From contig NZ_JBHTCT010000003.1 of the NCBI RefSeq assembly GCF_042665595.1, forward strand, positions 182,994 through 246,993: DNA of 64,000 bases. The letters run 5' to 3'. The stretch comes from Bhargavaea changchunensis. Its GTDB lineage: Bacteria; Bacillota; Bacilli; Bacillales_A; Planococcaceae. The position numbers and the translations under genes are program-made. Below, one piece after another: positions 41,555 to 51,475 of the stretch. The first letter of the stretch is position 1. Each line of letters starts with the position of its first letter. Below the pieces are notes generated by a model, which was not told the origin of the DNA, ran no database searches, and saw only the letters and a program-made list of their open reading frames with translations.

Positions 41555-44140
41555 ATGGCAGTGAAAACATTGACACCAATGATGAGACAGTATCTGGAGA
41601 TCAAAGAAGATTATAAAGACGCCTTCCTGTTTTTCAGGCTCGGCGATTTCTACGAGATGTTTTTCGAGGATGCGCTGAATGCTTCGCAGATTCTTGAAAT
41701 CACCCTGACATCCAGGGATGGCGGCCAGTCCGGTAAAATTCCGATGTGCGGTGTTCCGTATCATTCATCGGCCGGATATATCGAGACGCTTGTCCGCAAG
41801 GGATATAAGGTTGCAATATGTGAGCAGACGGAAGACCCGGCACTGGCCAAGGGGATCGTCCGGCGGGAGGTCATCCAGCTGATCACTCCGGGGACATTGA
41901 CGGAGGGCCGGACAATCGGGGAAAAGTCGAACATCTACATCGGCTCTGCCGGAAGGACAGAAGATGGTGACTATGCACTTGTGCGAATTGACCTGTCAAC
42001 CGGCGAGGGAACGGCGACCTACGCCGGGCGCGAGCCGAAATCGCTCGTATCGGAGGCGGAAGCACTCCAAATCCGGGAAATCGTCGTGCCGGACGAGCTG
42101 TATCTGGAACTGCACGAGCATGCACAGGCCCGTTCCATATTGCTTTCCATCGAGAACGAGGAAGCGGCCCGGGACTGGGAAATGTCGGTCACGGGCTCCT
42201 GTCCTGCCCGGATCAGGCCATGCGCTTCCCGCCTTCTCCGCTATCTGGAGCGTACACAGAAGAGGTCGCTGTCCCATCTTCAGCCGATCGTCTACAGGGA
42301 GCAGAAATCCGTACTGTCGATCGATCCGAACTCCAGAAGGAATCTGGAGCTGGTCCAGTCAATACGCGGCGGCGGTGAGAAAGGCTCGCTTTTCTGGCTG
42401 CTGGATGAAACGGTGACGGCCATGGGCGGCAGGAGACTCAAACAATGGATCCATGAACCGCTGGCCGGAAAGGCCGCAATCCTTGAACGGACTGATGCCG
42501 TTGAAGAATTGATTGAAGACTTTTTTGTCCGCGGCGAAGTCCGGGAACTGCTGAAGGGTGTCTATGATATCGAACGGCTTGCAGGAAAGGTGGCGCTAGG
42601 CAGTGCGACGGGCCGGGAACTGTCACAGCTGAGACGGTCCCTTTCCCAGGCACACCCGATCCGGGAATCTCTTGAAGCTTCTGATGGTGAGAAGCTGAGA
42701 CGGCTGGCCGGCATGATCGATCCGTGCGCAGATGTCCTCACCATTCTCGAGCGGGCGATCACTGATGATCCGCCGATCAGCAACAAGGAAGGCGGAGTTA
42801 TCCGGGAAGGGTATCATGCCCGCCTGGACGAACTGCGGGATGCCTCCAAAAACGGCAAGGACTGGATCGCAGCCCTCGAAGCGGAAGAACGCCGAAAGAC
42901 CGGCGTCAAATCGCTTAAGATCGGCTACAACAGGGTATTCGGTTACTATATCGAGGTCACCAAGTCGAACGTCCACCTGGTGGACCCGGAACGCTACGAG
43001 AGGAAGCAGACGCTTGCCAATGCGGAGCGGTACATCACGCCGGAACTCAAGGAGAAGGAAGCGATCATCCTTAACGCCGACGAGGAGGCGCTCACTCTCG
43101 AAGCGGAGCTGTTCCAGGCGGTGAGGGATGAGGTGAAGCGCCATATCCCGGCCATCCAGGCATTGGCTGACCGGCTGAGCACGCTGGATGTCCTCACCGC
43201 GTTTGCGGAAGTTTCAGAGAAATACCGGTTTGTAAAACCCGTCTTCAATGAAGGGCGGGAGATGAAAATCATCGGAGGCCGGCACCCGGTGGTGGAAAAG
43301 ATGCTGGATGACGGAACGTATGTCCCGAACGACTGCGTTCTGGATGAAGGGTCTAACATGCTGCTGATCACGGGACCGAATATGTCAGGCAAGAGTACAT
43401 ACATGAGGCAGGTTGCGCTGACTGTCATCATGGCGCAGATCGGCTGTTTTGTCCCCGCTGACCGAGCCGAACTTCCGGTGACCGATCAGATTTTCACGCG
43501 CATCGGAGCTGCAGATGATCTGGCCGGCGGCCAAAGCACGTTCATGGTCGAGATGATGGAATCCAGGTTGGCCCTTGCGAACGCGACTCCGGACAGCCTG
43601 CTTCTCTTTGACGAGATCGGGAGGGGGACATCCACTTATGACGGTATGGCACTTGCTCAGGCGATGATGGAACATATCCATGATCATATCGGGGCCAATA
43701 CGCTGTTCTCCACGCACTATCATGAACTGACCGGGCTTTCTGAGACGCTCGGCCGGCTGAAAAACGTGCATGTGGCAGCAGCCGAACAAAGCGGCCGTGT
43801 CATTTTCCTTCATAAAGTGAAAGACGGTGCGGCGGACAAGAGCTATGGAATCCAGGTTGCGGAACTTGCGGGACTTCCGGATAACGTTATCCGCCGGGCT
43901 GAAGAACTGCTTGGTGAATTTGAAGCTGAAAGGCCTGACTCAGAGACGCGTACGGAACCGGAAGGCCAGCTGTCGCTCTTCGACGAAAACGCGGGAGAAA
44001 AGGGCCCCGCTAAGGAAGATGCAGACGACTCCGGGCTGGCCGTCGAGATCGAAGGCCTGGATCTTCTGCGCATGACGCCGATGGATGCTTTCCAATGGCT
44101 CCACGGCATGCAGGAAAGACTGAAACGGAACGGAAGGTGA
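41555..44140 (+). CDS. mutS: DNA mismatch repair protein MutS
   Basis: Recognises mismatches and small loops. About 861 residues. Mismatch-binding Phe-x-Glu in GDFYEMFFEDA (about 28-38), lever/clamp region, and ABC-type ATPase with Walker A GPNMSGKST (about 608-616) and LLLFDEIGRGTSTYDG. C-terminus has a beta-clamp type peptide QLSLF. ATG 41555 gives an N-terminus like B. subtilis; in-frame GTG 41546 is closer to GGGAG and is an alternative. Confidence 0.97.
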   Translation: MAVKTLTPMMRQYLEIKEDYKDAFLFFRLGDFYEMFFEDALNASQILEITLTSRDGGQSGKIPMCGVPYHSSAGYIETLVRKGYKVAICEQTEDPALAKGIVRREVIQLITPGTLTEGRTIGEKSNIYIGSAGRTEDGDYALVRIDLSTGEGTATYAGREPKSLVSEAEALQIREIVVPDELYLELHEHAQARSILLSIENEEAARDWEMSVTGSCPARIRPCASRLLRYLERTQKRSLSHLQPIVYREQKSVLSIDPNSRRNLELVQSIRGGGEKGSLFWLLDETVTAMGGRRLKQWIHEPLAGKAAILERTDAVEELIEDFFVRGEVRELLKGVYDIERLAGKVALGSATGRELSQLRRSLSQAHPIRESLEASDGEKLRRLAGMIDPCADVLTILERAITDDPPISNKEGGVIREGYHARLDELRDASKNGKDWIAALEAEERRKTGVKSLKIGYNRVFGYYIEVTKSNVHLVDPERYERKQTLANAERYITPELKEKEAIILNADEEALTLEAELFQAVRDEVKRHIPAIQALADRLSTLDVLTAFAEVSEKYRFVKPVFNEGREMKIIGGRHPVVEKMLDDGTYVPNDCVLDEGSNMLLITGPNMSGKSTYMRQVALTVIMAQIGCFVPADRAELPVTDQIFTRIGAADDLAGGQSTFMVEMMESRLALANATPDSLLLFDEIGRGTSTYDGMALAQAMMEHIHDHIGANTLFSTHYHELTGLSETLGRLKNVHVAAAEQSGRVIFLHKVKDGAADKSYGIQVAELAGLPDNVIRRAEELLGEFEAERPDSETRTEPEGQLSLFDENAGEKGPAKEDADDSGLAVEIEGLDLLRMTPMDAFQWLHGMQERLKRNGR

Positions 44141-44144
44141 TCGG

Positions 44145-46085
44145 ATGGGACAAATCGTTCTGATGGATGAACCGCTGTCCAACAAAATCGCTGCCGGTGA
44201 GGTGGTGGAGCGTCCCGCATCCGTCGTCAAGGAGCTGGTGGAAAACGCCATCGATGCCGGGGGGACTTCCATCGAGGTGAGGCTGGAGGAAGCCGGGCTT
44301 TCTTCGATACGGGTGACGGATAACGGCAAGGGAATGGATACGGAAGATGCCCTTCTCTGTTTTTCAAGGCATGCGACAAGCAAGATCGGCAACGAACATG
44401 ACCTGTTCAGGATCCGGACACTGGGCTTCAGGGGAGAGGCGCTGGCCAGTATCGCCGCCGTCTCAAAAGTGGATATGCAGACGTCCGACGGTGAATCCGG
44501 CGGGTGCAGGATCCGCATCGAGGGCACACGCCTTGTCGAACAGGAACCGGCCGCATACCGGAGAGGAACCGACATCACGGTTTCACAGCTATTCTTCAAC
44601 ACGCCGGCACGCCTGAAGTATATGAAGACGATCCAGACAGAGCTTGGCCATTCCATCGACTTCATGAACCGGGCAGCCCTCAGTCATCCGGATATCGCGT
44701 TCCGCCTGGTGCACAACGGCCAGGAACATCTTCGGACGTCCGGAAGCGGAAATCTCCTCAAAGTCATTTCGGACATCTATGGACCGGGGACCGCACGAAA
44801 GATGCTTTCATTTGAAGGCGAATCTGCAGATTATGAGGTATCGGGCTTTTGTGCGTTGCCGGAGATCACCCGTGCCTCCAAAAACTACATGACAGTTCTT
44901 GTGAACGGACGCTGGGTCAAAAGCTATCCGATTACAAACGCCGTGATCGCTGCCTATCATACCTTTCTGCCGATCGGCCGCTTTCCGATTGCCGTCATCG
45001 ACGTCAAGGGCGACCCGTATCTGACAGATGTGAATGTGCATCCTGCCAAACAGCAGATCCGGCTAAGTAAAGAGCCGGAGCTCTGCGCGCTGATCCGAGA
45101 AGCGGTCCGAAAGGCGGTGTCCGGTGCAATCGGTGCGCCGGCAGCAAAACCTCCGAAGGAAATACGCCCGAAAACGGAACAGACTTCCCTCTGGCACCAG
45201 CAGGAAAGGGAAAACCGGGTCTTGCCGGAAATCGGGAAGACGGTTTATCGTCCGGCTTCAATCCCTCCGGAAGATTTTAAGGATGAAGGGGAATCGGAAA
45301 GGACGGGAACTTCAGCCGAAGGAGGCTTGCCGTTACCGTCAGCCGCAAGCGGGTTGATGGAAGACAACCTCCGCCGGCAACCGGCAGCCCAGATGATAGC
45401 CGACCCATCAGTCCGCAATGAGGAAACGGATGCCCATGACATCAGTGACAGTCCCCTTGCAGATGGGGAACATTTGGAGGAGGGGCAAACCAGAAAAGTG
45501 CCGTTCAGTCAGCTGGAGGTTGTCGGGCAGATTCACGGTACATATATCGTGGCCCAAAGCACGGACGGTTTTTATCTTGTGGACCAGCATGCCGCCCAGG
45601 AACGGATCAAGTACGAGTATTTCCGTGAAAAGGTAAAACGCGCGGACGGCAACGAACGGCAGACACTCATGATTCCGTTGACGTTCCACTATCCGCCTGA
45701 TGATATGGAAAGGATTCGCGAGCTGCGCGGTACACTGGCTTCCGTCGGTGTTGAGATGGAGGAGTTCGGCAACCGGACTTTTGTCGTGCGCGAACATCCC
45801 GCATGGTTTCCCGGAGGCTCGGAAAAAGAAATCATCGAGGCACTCGTCGAGCAGGCACTGGCCGAGAGAAGGACTGATATCGGAAAATTGCTTGAGGAGA
45901 CGGCCATTCTCATGAGCTGCAAGCGGTCGATCAAGGCGAACCATTACCTGACACGGGCTGATATGGAGCGGCTGCTGCATGATCTTGGGCAGGCAGAAAG
46001 TCCATACACTTGCCCGCACGGCCGGCCGGTCATCATCCATTTCTCCACATACGAAATCGAGAAGATGTTCAAGCGTGTGATGTAA
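44145..46085 (+). CDS. mutL: DNA mismatch repair protein MutL
   Basis: Partner of MutS; GHKL ATPase plus nicking endonuclease. 646 residues. ATP site: NAIDAGGT (about 36-43), DNGKGM, FRGEAL (about 95). A variable linker (about 330-450) precedes the C-terminal domain with the endonuclease motif DQHAAQERIKYE (about 480-491), SCKRSIKANH and CPHGRPVIIH. ATG follows AAGGTGATCGG and lies 4 bp after mutS. No terminator separates it from glpK. Confidence 0.97.
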   Translation: MGQIVLMDEPLSNKIAAGEVVERPASVVKELVENAIDAGGTSIEVRLEEAGLSSIRVTDNGKGMDTEDALLCFSRHATSKIGNEHDLFRIRTLGFRGEALASIAAVSKVDMQTSDGESGGCRIRIEGTRLVEQEPAAYRRGTDITVSQLFFNTPARLKYMKTIQTELGHSIDFMNRAALSHPDIAFRLVHNGQEHLRTSGSGNLLKVISDIYGPGTARKMLSFEGESADYEVSGFCALPEITRASKNYMTVLVNGRWVKSYPITNAVIAAYHTFLPIGRFPIAVIDVKGDPYLTDVNVHPAKQQIRLSKEPELCALIREAVRKAVSGAIGAPAAKPPKEIRPKTEQTSLWHQQERENRVLPEIGKTVYRPASIPPEDFKDEGESERTGTSAEGGLPLPSAASGLMEDNLRRQPAAQMIADPSVRNEETDAHDISDSPLADGEHLEEGQTRKVPFSQLEVVGQIHGTYIVAQSTDGFYLVDQHAAQERIKYEYFREKVKRADGNERQTLMIPLTFHYPPDDMERIRELRGTLASVGVEMEEFGNRTFVVREHPAWFPGGSEKEIIEALVEQALAERRTDIGKLLEETAILMSCKRSIKANHYLTRADMERLLHDLGQAESPYTCPHGRPVIIHFSTYEIEKMFKRVM

Positions 46086-46101
46086 CACGAAAGGGGCGAG
46101 C

Positions 46102-47598
46102 ATGTTGGAAAACTATATTCTGTCGATCGACCAGGGGACGACCAGTTCACGTGCCATTTTGTTTGACCGGGAGGGCCGGGTGGTCCATTCCGCGCAGCAG
46201 GAGTTCAGGCAGTATTTTCCGCATCCCGGTTGGGTGGAGCATGATGCCAATGAAATTTGGGGGTCAGTCCTTTCCTGCATTGCCGCAGTGATGACCGAAA
46301 GCGGAGTCGGCCACGAACAGATTGGGGCGATCGGCATCACGAACCAGCGGGAAACAACCGTCATCTGGGACCGGAAGACCGGGCGTCCTGTCCATCATGC
46401 CATCGTCTGGCAGTCACGCCAGACACAGCCGATCATCAATGAACTAAAGGAATCCGGGCATGAGGATCTGTTCAGGAAAAAGACCGGATTGGTGCTGGAC
46501 CCTTACTTTTCAGGGACAAAGGTGAAGTGGATCCTTGACAAGGTCGAGGGGGCCAGGGAAAGGGCGGAGTCGGGGGACCTGCTGTTCGGTACGATCGACA
46601 GTTTTCTGATCTATAAACTTTCCGGCGGTGCCGTCCATGTGACCGATGTGACGAATGCTTCCAGAACCCTTCTCTTCAATATCCACGAAATGAAGTGGGA
46701 TGACGAACTGTGCGGTATTCTCGGCATTCCGATGAGGATGCTGCCTGAAGTGAGGCCTTCCTCTGAAGTATATGCCCACACGGACCCTTCGGTCTTTTTC
46801 GGCGGGAAGGTGCCGATCGGCGGGGCAGCGGGCGATCAGCAGGCAGCCTTGTTCGGTCAGGCCTGCTTCGAGAAGGGCATGGCCAAAAATACGTACGGCA
46901 CAGGGTGTTTCATGTTGGTCAATACGGGCAAACAGCCGACCAAATCCCGTCATGGGCTTTTGACAACAGTCGCCTGGGATATCGGGGAGGGCCCGGTCTA
47001 CGCTTTGGAGGGCAGTGTGTTCGTAGCAGGATCGGCCATCCAGTGGCTGCGTGACGGCCTTCGAATGCTCCGCAAGGCGGGTGACAGTGAGCAGTATGCC
47101 GCCCGGGTCGATTCATCCGACGGTGTGTATGTTGTTCCTGCATTTGTCGGACTCGGGACACCATATTGGGACACGGATGCACGCGGTGCCATTTTCGGCC
47201 TGACAAGAGGAACGGAAAAAGAGCATTTTATCCGTGCCACACTGGAGTCCCTGGCATACCAGACAAAGGACGTTCTGGATGCCATGGAAAAAGATGCGGG
47301 TATTCCGATCAAGCGTCTTCGTGCGGACGGCGGTGCCGTAGATAACGGATTTCTCATGCAGTTCCAGAGTGATATCCTCCAGTCGGATGTCGAACTGTCC
47401 GAACTGAGTGAGACGACCGCATTGGGCGCTGCCTATCTGGCAGGACTGTCGACCGGCTTCTACAAGGACTGTGACGAGATTGCGTCAATGTGGCGTTCCA
47501 GGAAACTGTACTCTCCGAAGATGGATCAGGCAGACCGTGACAGCCTATATTCGGGATGGCAAAAAGCGGTTGAAGCGACGCGTTCGTTTAGAATGTGA
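46102..47598 (+). CDS. glpK: Glycerol kinase
   Basis: Phosphorylates glycerol to glycerol 3-phosphate. 498 residues; FGGY family: DQGTTSSRAILFDREG at the N-terminus, ITNQRETTVIWD (about 76-87), and GALYLAG-like ALGAAYLAGL near 435. ATG follows AAGGGGCG, 16 bp after mutL and without an intervening promoter or GlpP-type leader. The glycerol facilitator gene glpF is not here. Co-transcription with mutSL is likely. Confidence 0.96.
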   Translation: MLENYILSIDQGTTSSRAILFDREGRVVHSAQQEFRQYFPHPGWVEHDANEIWGSVLSCIAAVMTESGVGHEQIGAIGITNQRETTVIWDRKTGRPVHHAIVWQSRQTQPIINELKESGHEDLFRKKTGLVLDPYFSGTKVKWILDKVEGARERAESGDLLFGTIDSFLIYKLSGGAVHVTDVTNASRTLLFNIHEMKWDDELCGILGIPMRMLPEVRPSSEVYAHTDPSVFFGGKVPIGGAAGDQQAALFGQACFEKGMAKNTYGTGCFMLVNTGKQPTKSRHGLLTTVAWDIGEGPVYALEGSVFVAGSAIQWLRDGLRMLRKAGDSEQYAARVDSSDGVYVVPAFVGLGTPYWDTDARGAIFGLTRGTEKEHFIRATLESLAYQTKDVLDAMEKDAGIPIKRLRADGGAVDNGFLMQFQSDILQSDVELSELSETTALGAAYLAGLSTGFYKDCDEIASMWRSRKLYSPKMDQADRDSLYSGWQKAVEATRSFRM

Positions 47599-47612
47599 AG
47601 GGAGTGGCGACC

Positions 47613-49253
47613 ATGTTTTCAACATTGCTCAGGCCGAAGATGAAGCAGCATGCCACGAGGTTCCGTTTTGACCTCCTGGTTATCGGTGGCGGGATCACCG
47701 GTGCGGGAATCGCACTGGATGCCGTCACCCGGGGAATGTCCGTCCTGCTGGTCGACATGCAGGATTTCGCGGCAGGCACATCCAGCCGGTCGACAAAACT
47801 CATCCACGGGGGACTCCGGTATCTGAAGCAGATGGAGCTGAAGATTGTATCGGAAACCGGGCGTGAGCGGAAAGTGGTTTATGAGAACGCCCCCCACGTA
47901 ACAGAGCCGGAGCGGATGTTGCTTCCGTTCCACAAGGGTGGCACGTTCGGACCGCACATGACTTCTGCCGGGCTCGCCGTGTACGACCGGCTGGCAGGTG
48001 TTGAGAAAGATGAGCGCCGGACGATGCTGTCACCGGAAGAAACCCTCCGGCTGGAACCGCTGCTGAAGCGTGAAGGCCTTCTCGGCGGAGGCCACTACGT
48101 AGAATACCGGACGGATGATGCCCGGCTGACCATTGAGGTTCTCAAAAAGGCGGCGGAGAAAGGCGCGCTCTGCCTGAACCACTGCAAGGCGGAAAAGCTG
48201 ATCTATGACGGAGACGGAAAGGTTGCCGGGGCTGAAATCCGAGACCGGCTGGATGGGAGCCTGTTCCGGACCGATGCGGACCATGTCATCAATGCTGCCG
48301 GTCCCTGGGTGGATGAGGTGAGGGGCTTGGATGCCATCGACAACGACAAGCATCTCAAGCTCTCGAAGGGTGTCCATATTGTGATTAGCCAGTCGCGTTT
48401 TCCGCTCAGGCAGGCTGTTTATTTTGACAGTGCCGACGGGAGGATGATCTTCGCCATACCGAGAGACGGGAAGGCCTATGTCGGTACGACCGATACGTTC
48501 TACGGCGGGAATCCTGAAGATGTTGCGGCAGCGGCAGACGATGTGGATTATCTGCTGAAGGCGGCGAACGGCATGTTCCCGGGTCGCGGTCTGGGCAGAG
48601 AGGATGTGGAATCCACCTGGGCAGGTGTCCGGCCGCTGATCCATGAAGAAGGCAAGGACCCATCGGAGATTTCGCGGAAGGATGAAATCTGGGAATCTGA
48701 ATCAGGGCTTCTGACGATGGCCGGGGGCAAGCTGACCGGTTACAGGAAAATGGCCGAAGATGCCGTCGACCGGATCGTCCGGCGTTCAAAGGACCGCACA
48801 TATGGACCCTGCATCACCAAAGCGCTCCGCCTGTCGGGCGGCGATTTCGACGAACCCGGTGAACTGGAACTGTTTATCGAAGGCAAGGCCAACGAAGCGG
48901 AACTTTACGGATTGACCCGGGAAGAAGGGCGTGAGATTGCCGCATTCTACGGAACGAATGCCGATGTGGTGTTCCGTTTTGCCCACGCTGCCGGGGAAGG
49001 TGCCGGACTGAGTGCCGCTGTCAGGGGCCGGATCCTTTATGCCATCCACGGAGAAATGGCAGCCACGCCGGCCGACTTCCTTGTCAGAAGAACCAGCTGG
49101 ATGTTTTTCGATGCCGGCAAGGTACGGATTGAAGGCAAGAAAATTACAGAATACATGGCGGACCTGCTTTTCCTGACCGAAGAAGAGAAGGCACGGATGT
49201 TTCAAGAACTCGACCATGCCACCAGTCAGGCGGCAGGTCTGCAAGGAGGCTGA
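47613..49253 (+). CDS. glpD: Aerobic glycerol-3-phosphate dehydrogenase
   Basis: Membrane-associated FAD enzyme that oxidises glycerol 3-phosphate to dihydroxyacetone phosphate, feeding electrons to quinone. 546 residues (555 in B. subtilis). FAD motif GGGITGAGIALDA (about 24-36), SSRSTKLIHGGLRYL, RPLIHEEGKDPSEISRKDEI and TMAGGKLTGYRKMAED are family hallmarks. ATG 47613 has AAGGGAGTG six bases upstream. Lies 14 bp after glpK. Confidence 0.95.
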   Translation: MFSTLLRPKMKQHATRFRFDLLVIGGGITGAGIALDAVTRGMSVLLVDMQDFAAGTSSRSTKLIHGGLRYLKQMELKIVSETGRERKVVYENAPHVTEPERMLLPFHKGGTFGPHMTSAGLAVYDRLAGVEKDERRTMLSPEETLRLEPLLKREGLLGGGHYVEYRTDDARLTIEVLKKAAEKGALCLNHCKAEKLIYDGDGKVAGAEIRDRLDGSLFRTDADHVINAAGPWVDEVRGLDAIDNDKHLKLSKGVHIVISQSRFPLRQAVYFDSADGRMIFAIPRDGKAYVGTTDTFYGGNPEDVAAAADDVDYLLKAANGMFPGRGLGREDVESTWAGVRPLIHEEGKDPSEISRKDEIWESESGLLTMAGGKLTGYRKMAEDAVDRIVRRSKDRTYGPCITKALRLSGGDFDEPGELELFIEGKANEAELYGLTREEGREIAAFYGTNADVVFRFAHAAGEGAGLSAAVRGRILYAIHGEMAATPADFLVRRTSWMFFDAGKVRIEGKKITEYMADLLFLTEEEKARMFQELDHATSQAAGLQGG

Positions 49254-49257
49254 CCGA

Positions 49258-50169
49258 TTGGACAGAATGACCATCCACATGACCGATGGCCATATGGTGA
49301 GTGCCTTTCTGGCAGAGCCGGATGGGCCGCCGAAAGGTCATATTCACTTGCTCCACGGAATGGCGGAGCATATCGGCCGCTACGCGGAGTTTGCCGGTGC
49401 ACTCCGGAAAGCCGGTTATATCGTAAGCGGACACGACCACAGAGGCCATGGGAGTACTGTCAGGCTCAACGGGGTCAGGGGCTACTTCGCGGAAGAGGAC
49501 GGATTCGAGAGGGTGGTCCAGGACGTCCACGAAGTGACTTCGCTCCTTCGCGACAGCCATCCTTCCCCTGCCTTCACGATTTTCGGGCACAGCATGGGCT
49601 CATTTGTCGCGAGACGCTATTCCCAGCGCTACGGTCATCTGCTGGACCGCGCGATCTTCATGGGATCGGGGGATCACCCCGGACCTGCCATCAGGGCCGG
49701 GCGGATGGTGGCTGCCGGATATATAGCAGCAGGGTTGAAAAAGGAGCCGAATCAGCTGCTGAACTCCCTCACCTTCGGCCGGTACAACCTTCAGTTTCCG
49801 GATGCGGAGACGCCGTTTGACTGGCTGAACGAAGACCATGAGGCGGTCAGGGCGTATCTGGATGATGAAGAATCGGGATTCGTCTCCACGACCGGATTTT
49901 TCTCCGATCTTTTCGACGGACTGGACCTGATCCACGACGACCGTGAAATACGCAGGACGCCCGACGATTTGCCGATTCTCCTGATTTCAGGAGGCTCTGA
50001 TCCGGTAGGCAAGAATGGCGACGGCATCTGGAATATCGCCCGGCAGTATTCTGAGAACGGGATCCGCGATGTCACCGTCTATCTGGTGGAGGAGGGACGG
50101 CACGAAATCCTCCACTCCCCGAAAAAAAGCCGCATCACCAAATACATCACGGAGTGGCTGGAATCATGA
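49258..50169 (+). CDS. Alpha/beta hydrolase, monoglyceride lipase/lysophospholipase type
   Basis: Serine hydrolase of the Hydrolase_4 group, 303 residues. Oxyanion segment HGMAEHIGRY (about 36-45), nucleophile elbow GHSMGS (about 111-116), acid in SGGSDPVG (about 258) and His in GRHEILH (about 287). No signal peptide, so cytoplasmic. It lies four bases after glpD and overlaps miaA by four bases; a role in releasing glycerol or fatty acid from monoacylglycerol would fit the glp genes but is inference. TTG 49258 follows AAGGAGG; ATG 49267 is possible. Confidence 0.85.
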   Translation: MDRMTIHMTDGHMVSAFLAEPDGPPKGHIHLLHGMAEHIGRYAEFAGALRKAGYIVSGHDHRGHGSTVRLNGVRGYFAEEDGFERVVQDVHEVTSLLRDSHPSPAFTIFGHSMGSFVARRYSQRYGHLLDRAIFMGSGDHPGPAIRAGRMVAAGYIAAGLKKEPNQLLNSLTFGRYNLQFPDAETPFDWLNEDHEAVRAYLDDEESGFVSTTGFFSDLFDGLDLIHDDREIRRTPDDLPILLISGGSDPVGKNGDGIWNIARQYSENGIRDVTVYLVEEGRHEILHSPKKSRITKYITEWLES

Positions 50170-51119
50170 GCGGCTATAGCGTTCCTGAAGTAGTGGCGAT
50201 CGTCGGACCGACAGCATCAGGCAAGACCGACCTGAGCGTCAGCCTTGCCGAAGCAACAGGCGGAGAAGTCATCAATGGTGATGCATTCCAGGTGTACCGC
50301 GGTCTGGATATAGGTACCGCAAAGATTACTCCGGATGAAATGCGGGGCGTGCCGCACCATTTGTTTGATATTCTCGGGCCGGGGGACGATTTTTCAGTGG
50401 CCGACTACCAGCGGCTCGTCAGGGAGAAAATCTCGGAAATCCGTTCCAGGGGACGCCTGCCGATCATCGCCGGAGGCACCGGCCTCTATGTGCAGTCGGT
50501 TCTGTATGATTTCCGCTTCACTGAACAGAAGCATGATCCCGAGCTCAGGCGAAACCTTGAGCGGGTGCTCGGGGAAGAGGGACCGGAGCGCCTCCATGAG
50601 CTTCTTGTGGAGCTGGATCCTGTGTCTGCCTCGGAAATCCACCCGAACAATACGAGAAGGGTGATGCGCGCGCTCGAAATCGCGTCCATGACCGGCAAGA
50701 CAAAAAAGGAAGCCGAGGGAGCGGATGGTGCCGCACCGCTCTATGACCATCTGCTGATCGGTCTGTCACTGGACCGGAGCATTCTGTATGAGCGGATCAA
50801 CCGCAGGGTGGACCTGATGGTGGAAGCCGGATGGATCGGGGAAGTACGCCGTCTGGTGGAAGCCGGTTTCGGGGAGAGCCAGTCCATGAAGGCGATCGGG
50901 TACCGGGAGATTGAGGCCTATCTGAAAGGCGAGACGGATTTGGAGCAGGCACTGGAGCTGACAAAACGGAACACGAGGCGCTACGCCAAACGGCAATTCA
51001 CCTATTTCCGGAACAAGCTGGACGTGCACTGGTTGGAAGCTTTGGAAGGAACCCGTCAGAATACCGAAAAAATACTCGCATTGATGAAGGATTTTGGGCC
51101 ATCGGGACGGAATACATAA
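50166..51119 (+). CDS. miaA: tRNA dimethylallyltransferase MiaA
   Basis: Adds dimethylallyl to A37 of tRNAs reading UNN codons. 317 residues. P-loop GPTASGKT (about 13-20), DIGTAK (about 46-51), PHHLFDI and the GGTGLYVQS loop (about 101-109) are present, and RYAKRQFTYFRNK near the C-terminus. The usual GDSMQ segment reads GDAFQVY here. ATG 50166 overlaps the hydrolase stop (ATGA). Position before hfq is conserved. Confidence 0.95.
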   Translation: MSGYSVPEVVAIVGPTASGKTDLSVSLAEATGGEVINGDAFQVYRGLDIGTAKITPDEMRGVPHHLFDILGPGDDFSVADYQRLVREKISEIRSRGRLPIIAGGTGLYVQSVLYDFRFTEQKHDPELRRNLERVLGEEGPERLHELLVELDPVSASEIHPNNTRRVMRALEIASMTGKTKKEAEGADGAAPLYDHLLIGLSLDRSILYERINRRVDLMVEAGWIGEVRRLVEAGFGESQSMKAIGYREIEAYLKGETDLEQALELTKRNTRRYAKRQFTYFRNKLDVHWLEALEGTRQNTEKILALMKDFGPSGRNT

Positions 51120-51172
51120 AAGAGGGCCCATGCCAACTACCGCGGCAGCGGCGCCGTGATGAGCGGCGACTG

Positions 51173-51197
51173 TGCCCAAAAGCGCAAGCGTTGGGCA
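51173..51197. other. Hairpin in the hfq leader
   Basis: TGCCCAA (51173-51179) / TTGGGCA (51191-51197) around AGCGCAAGCG, without a T-run. The 12-mer AAAGCGCAAGCG (51179-51190) is also found, inverted, inside the 28367-28516 element. Confidence 0.5.
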
Positions 51198-51227
51198 ATA
51201 TAAAGAGAGAGCGGAGGAATAGGTGCA

Positions 51228-51473
51228 ATGAAGTCGGCAAACATTCAGGATACATTCCTGAACCAGATCCGTAAAAACGGGGTTTATGTGACCGTGTTCC
51301 TGACCAATGGATTCCAGCTGAAGGGACAGGTGAAGTCGTACGACAACTTCACTGTGCTGCTCGAAACCGACGGGAAGCAGCAGCTGATCTACAAGCATGC
51401 GATTTCCACGTTTGTCCCCGCACGCCCGGTCAACCTCGTCCCAAAGGAAGAACAGGCAGAAGAAACAGTATGA
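51228..51473 (+). CDS. hfq: RNA chaperone Hfq
   Basis: Sm-like hexameric RNA-binding protein. 81 residues (73 in B. subtilis). Sm1 motif (NGVYVTVFLTNGFQLKGQVKSYDN, about 17-40) and Sm2 motif YKHAIST (about 56-62) are normal. ATG follows GCGGAGGAAT. Probably read through from miaA, then ended by the hairpin at 51476-51536. Confidence 0.97.
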   Translation: MKSANIQDTFLNQIRKNGVYVTVFLTNGFQLKGQVKSYDNFTVLLETDGKQQLIYKHAISTFVPARPVNLVPKEEQAEETV

Positions 51474-51475
51474 AA

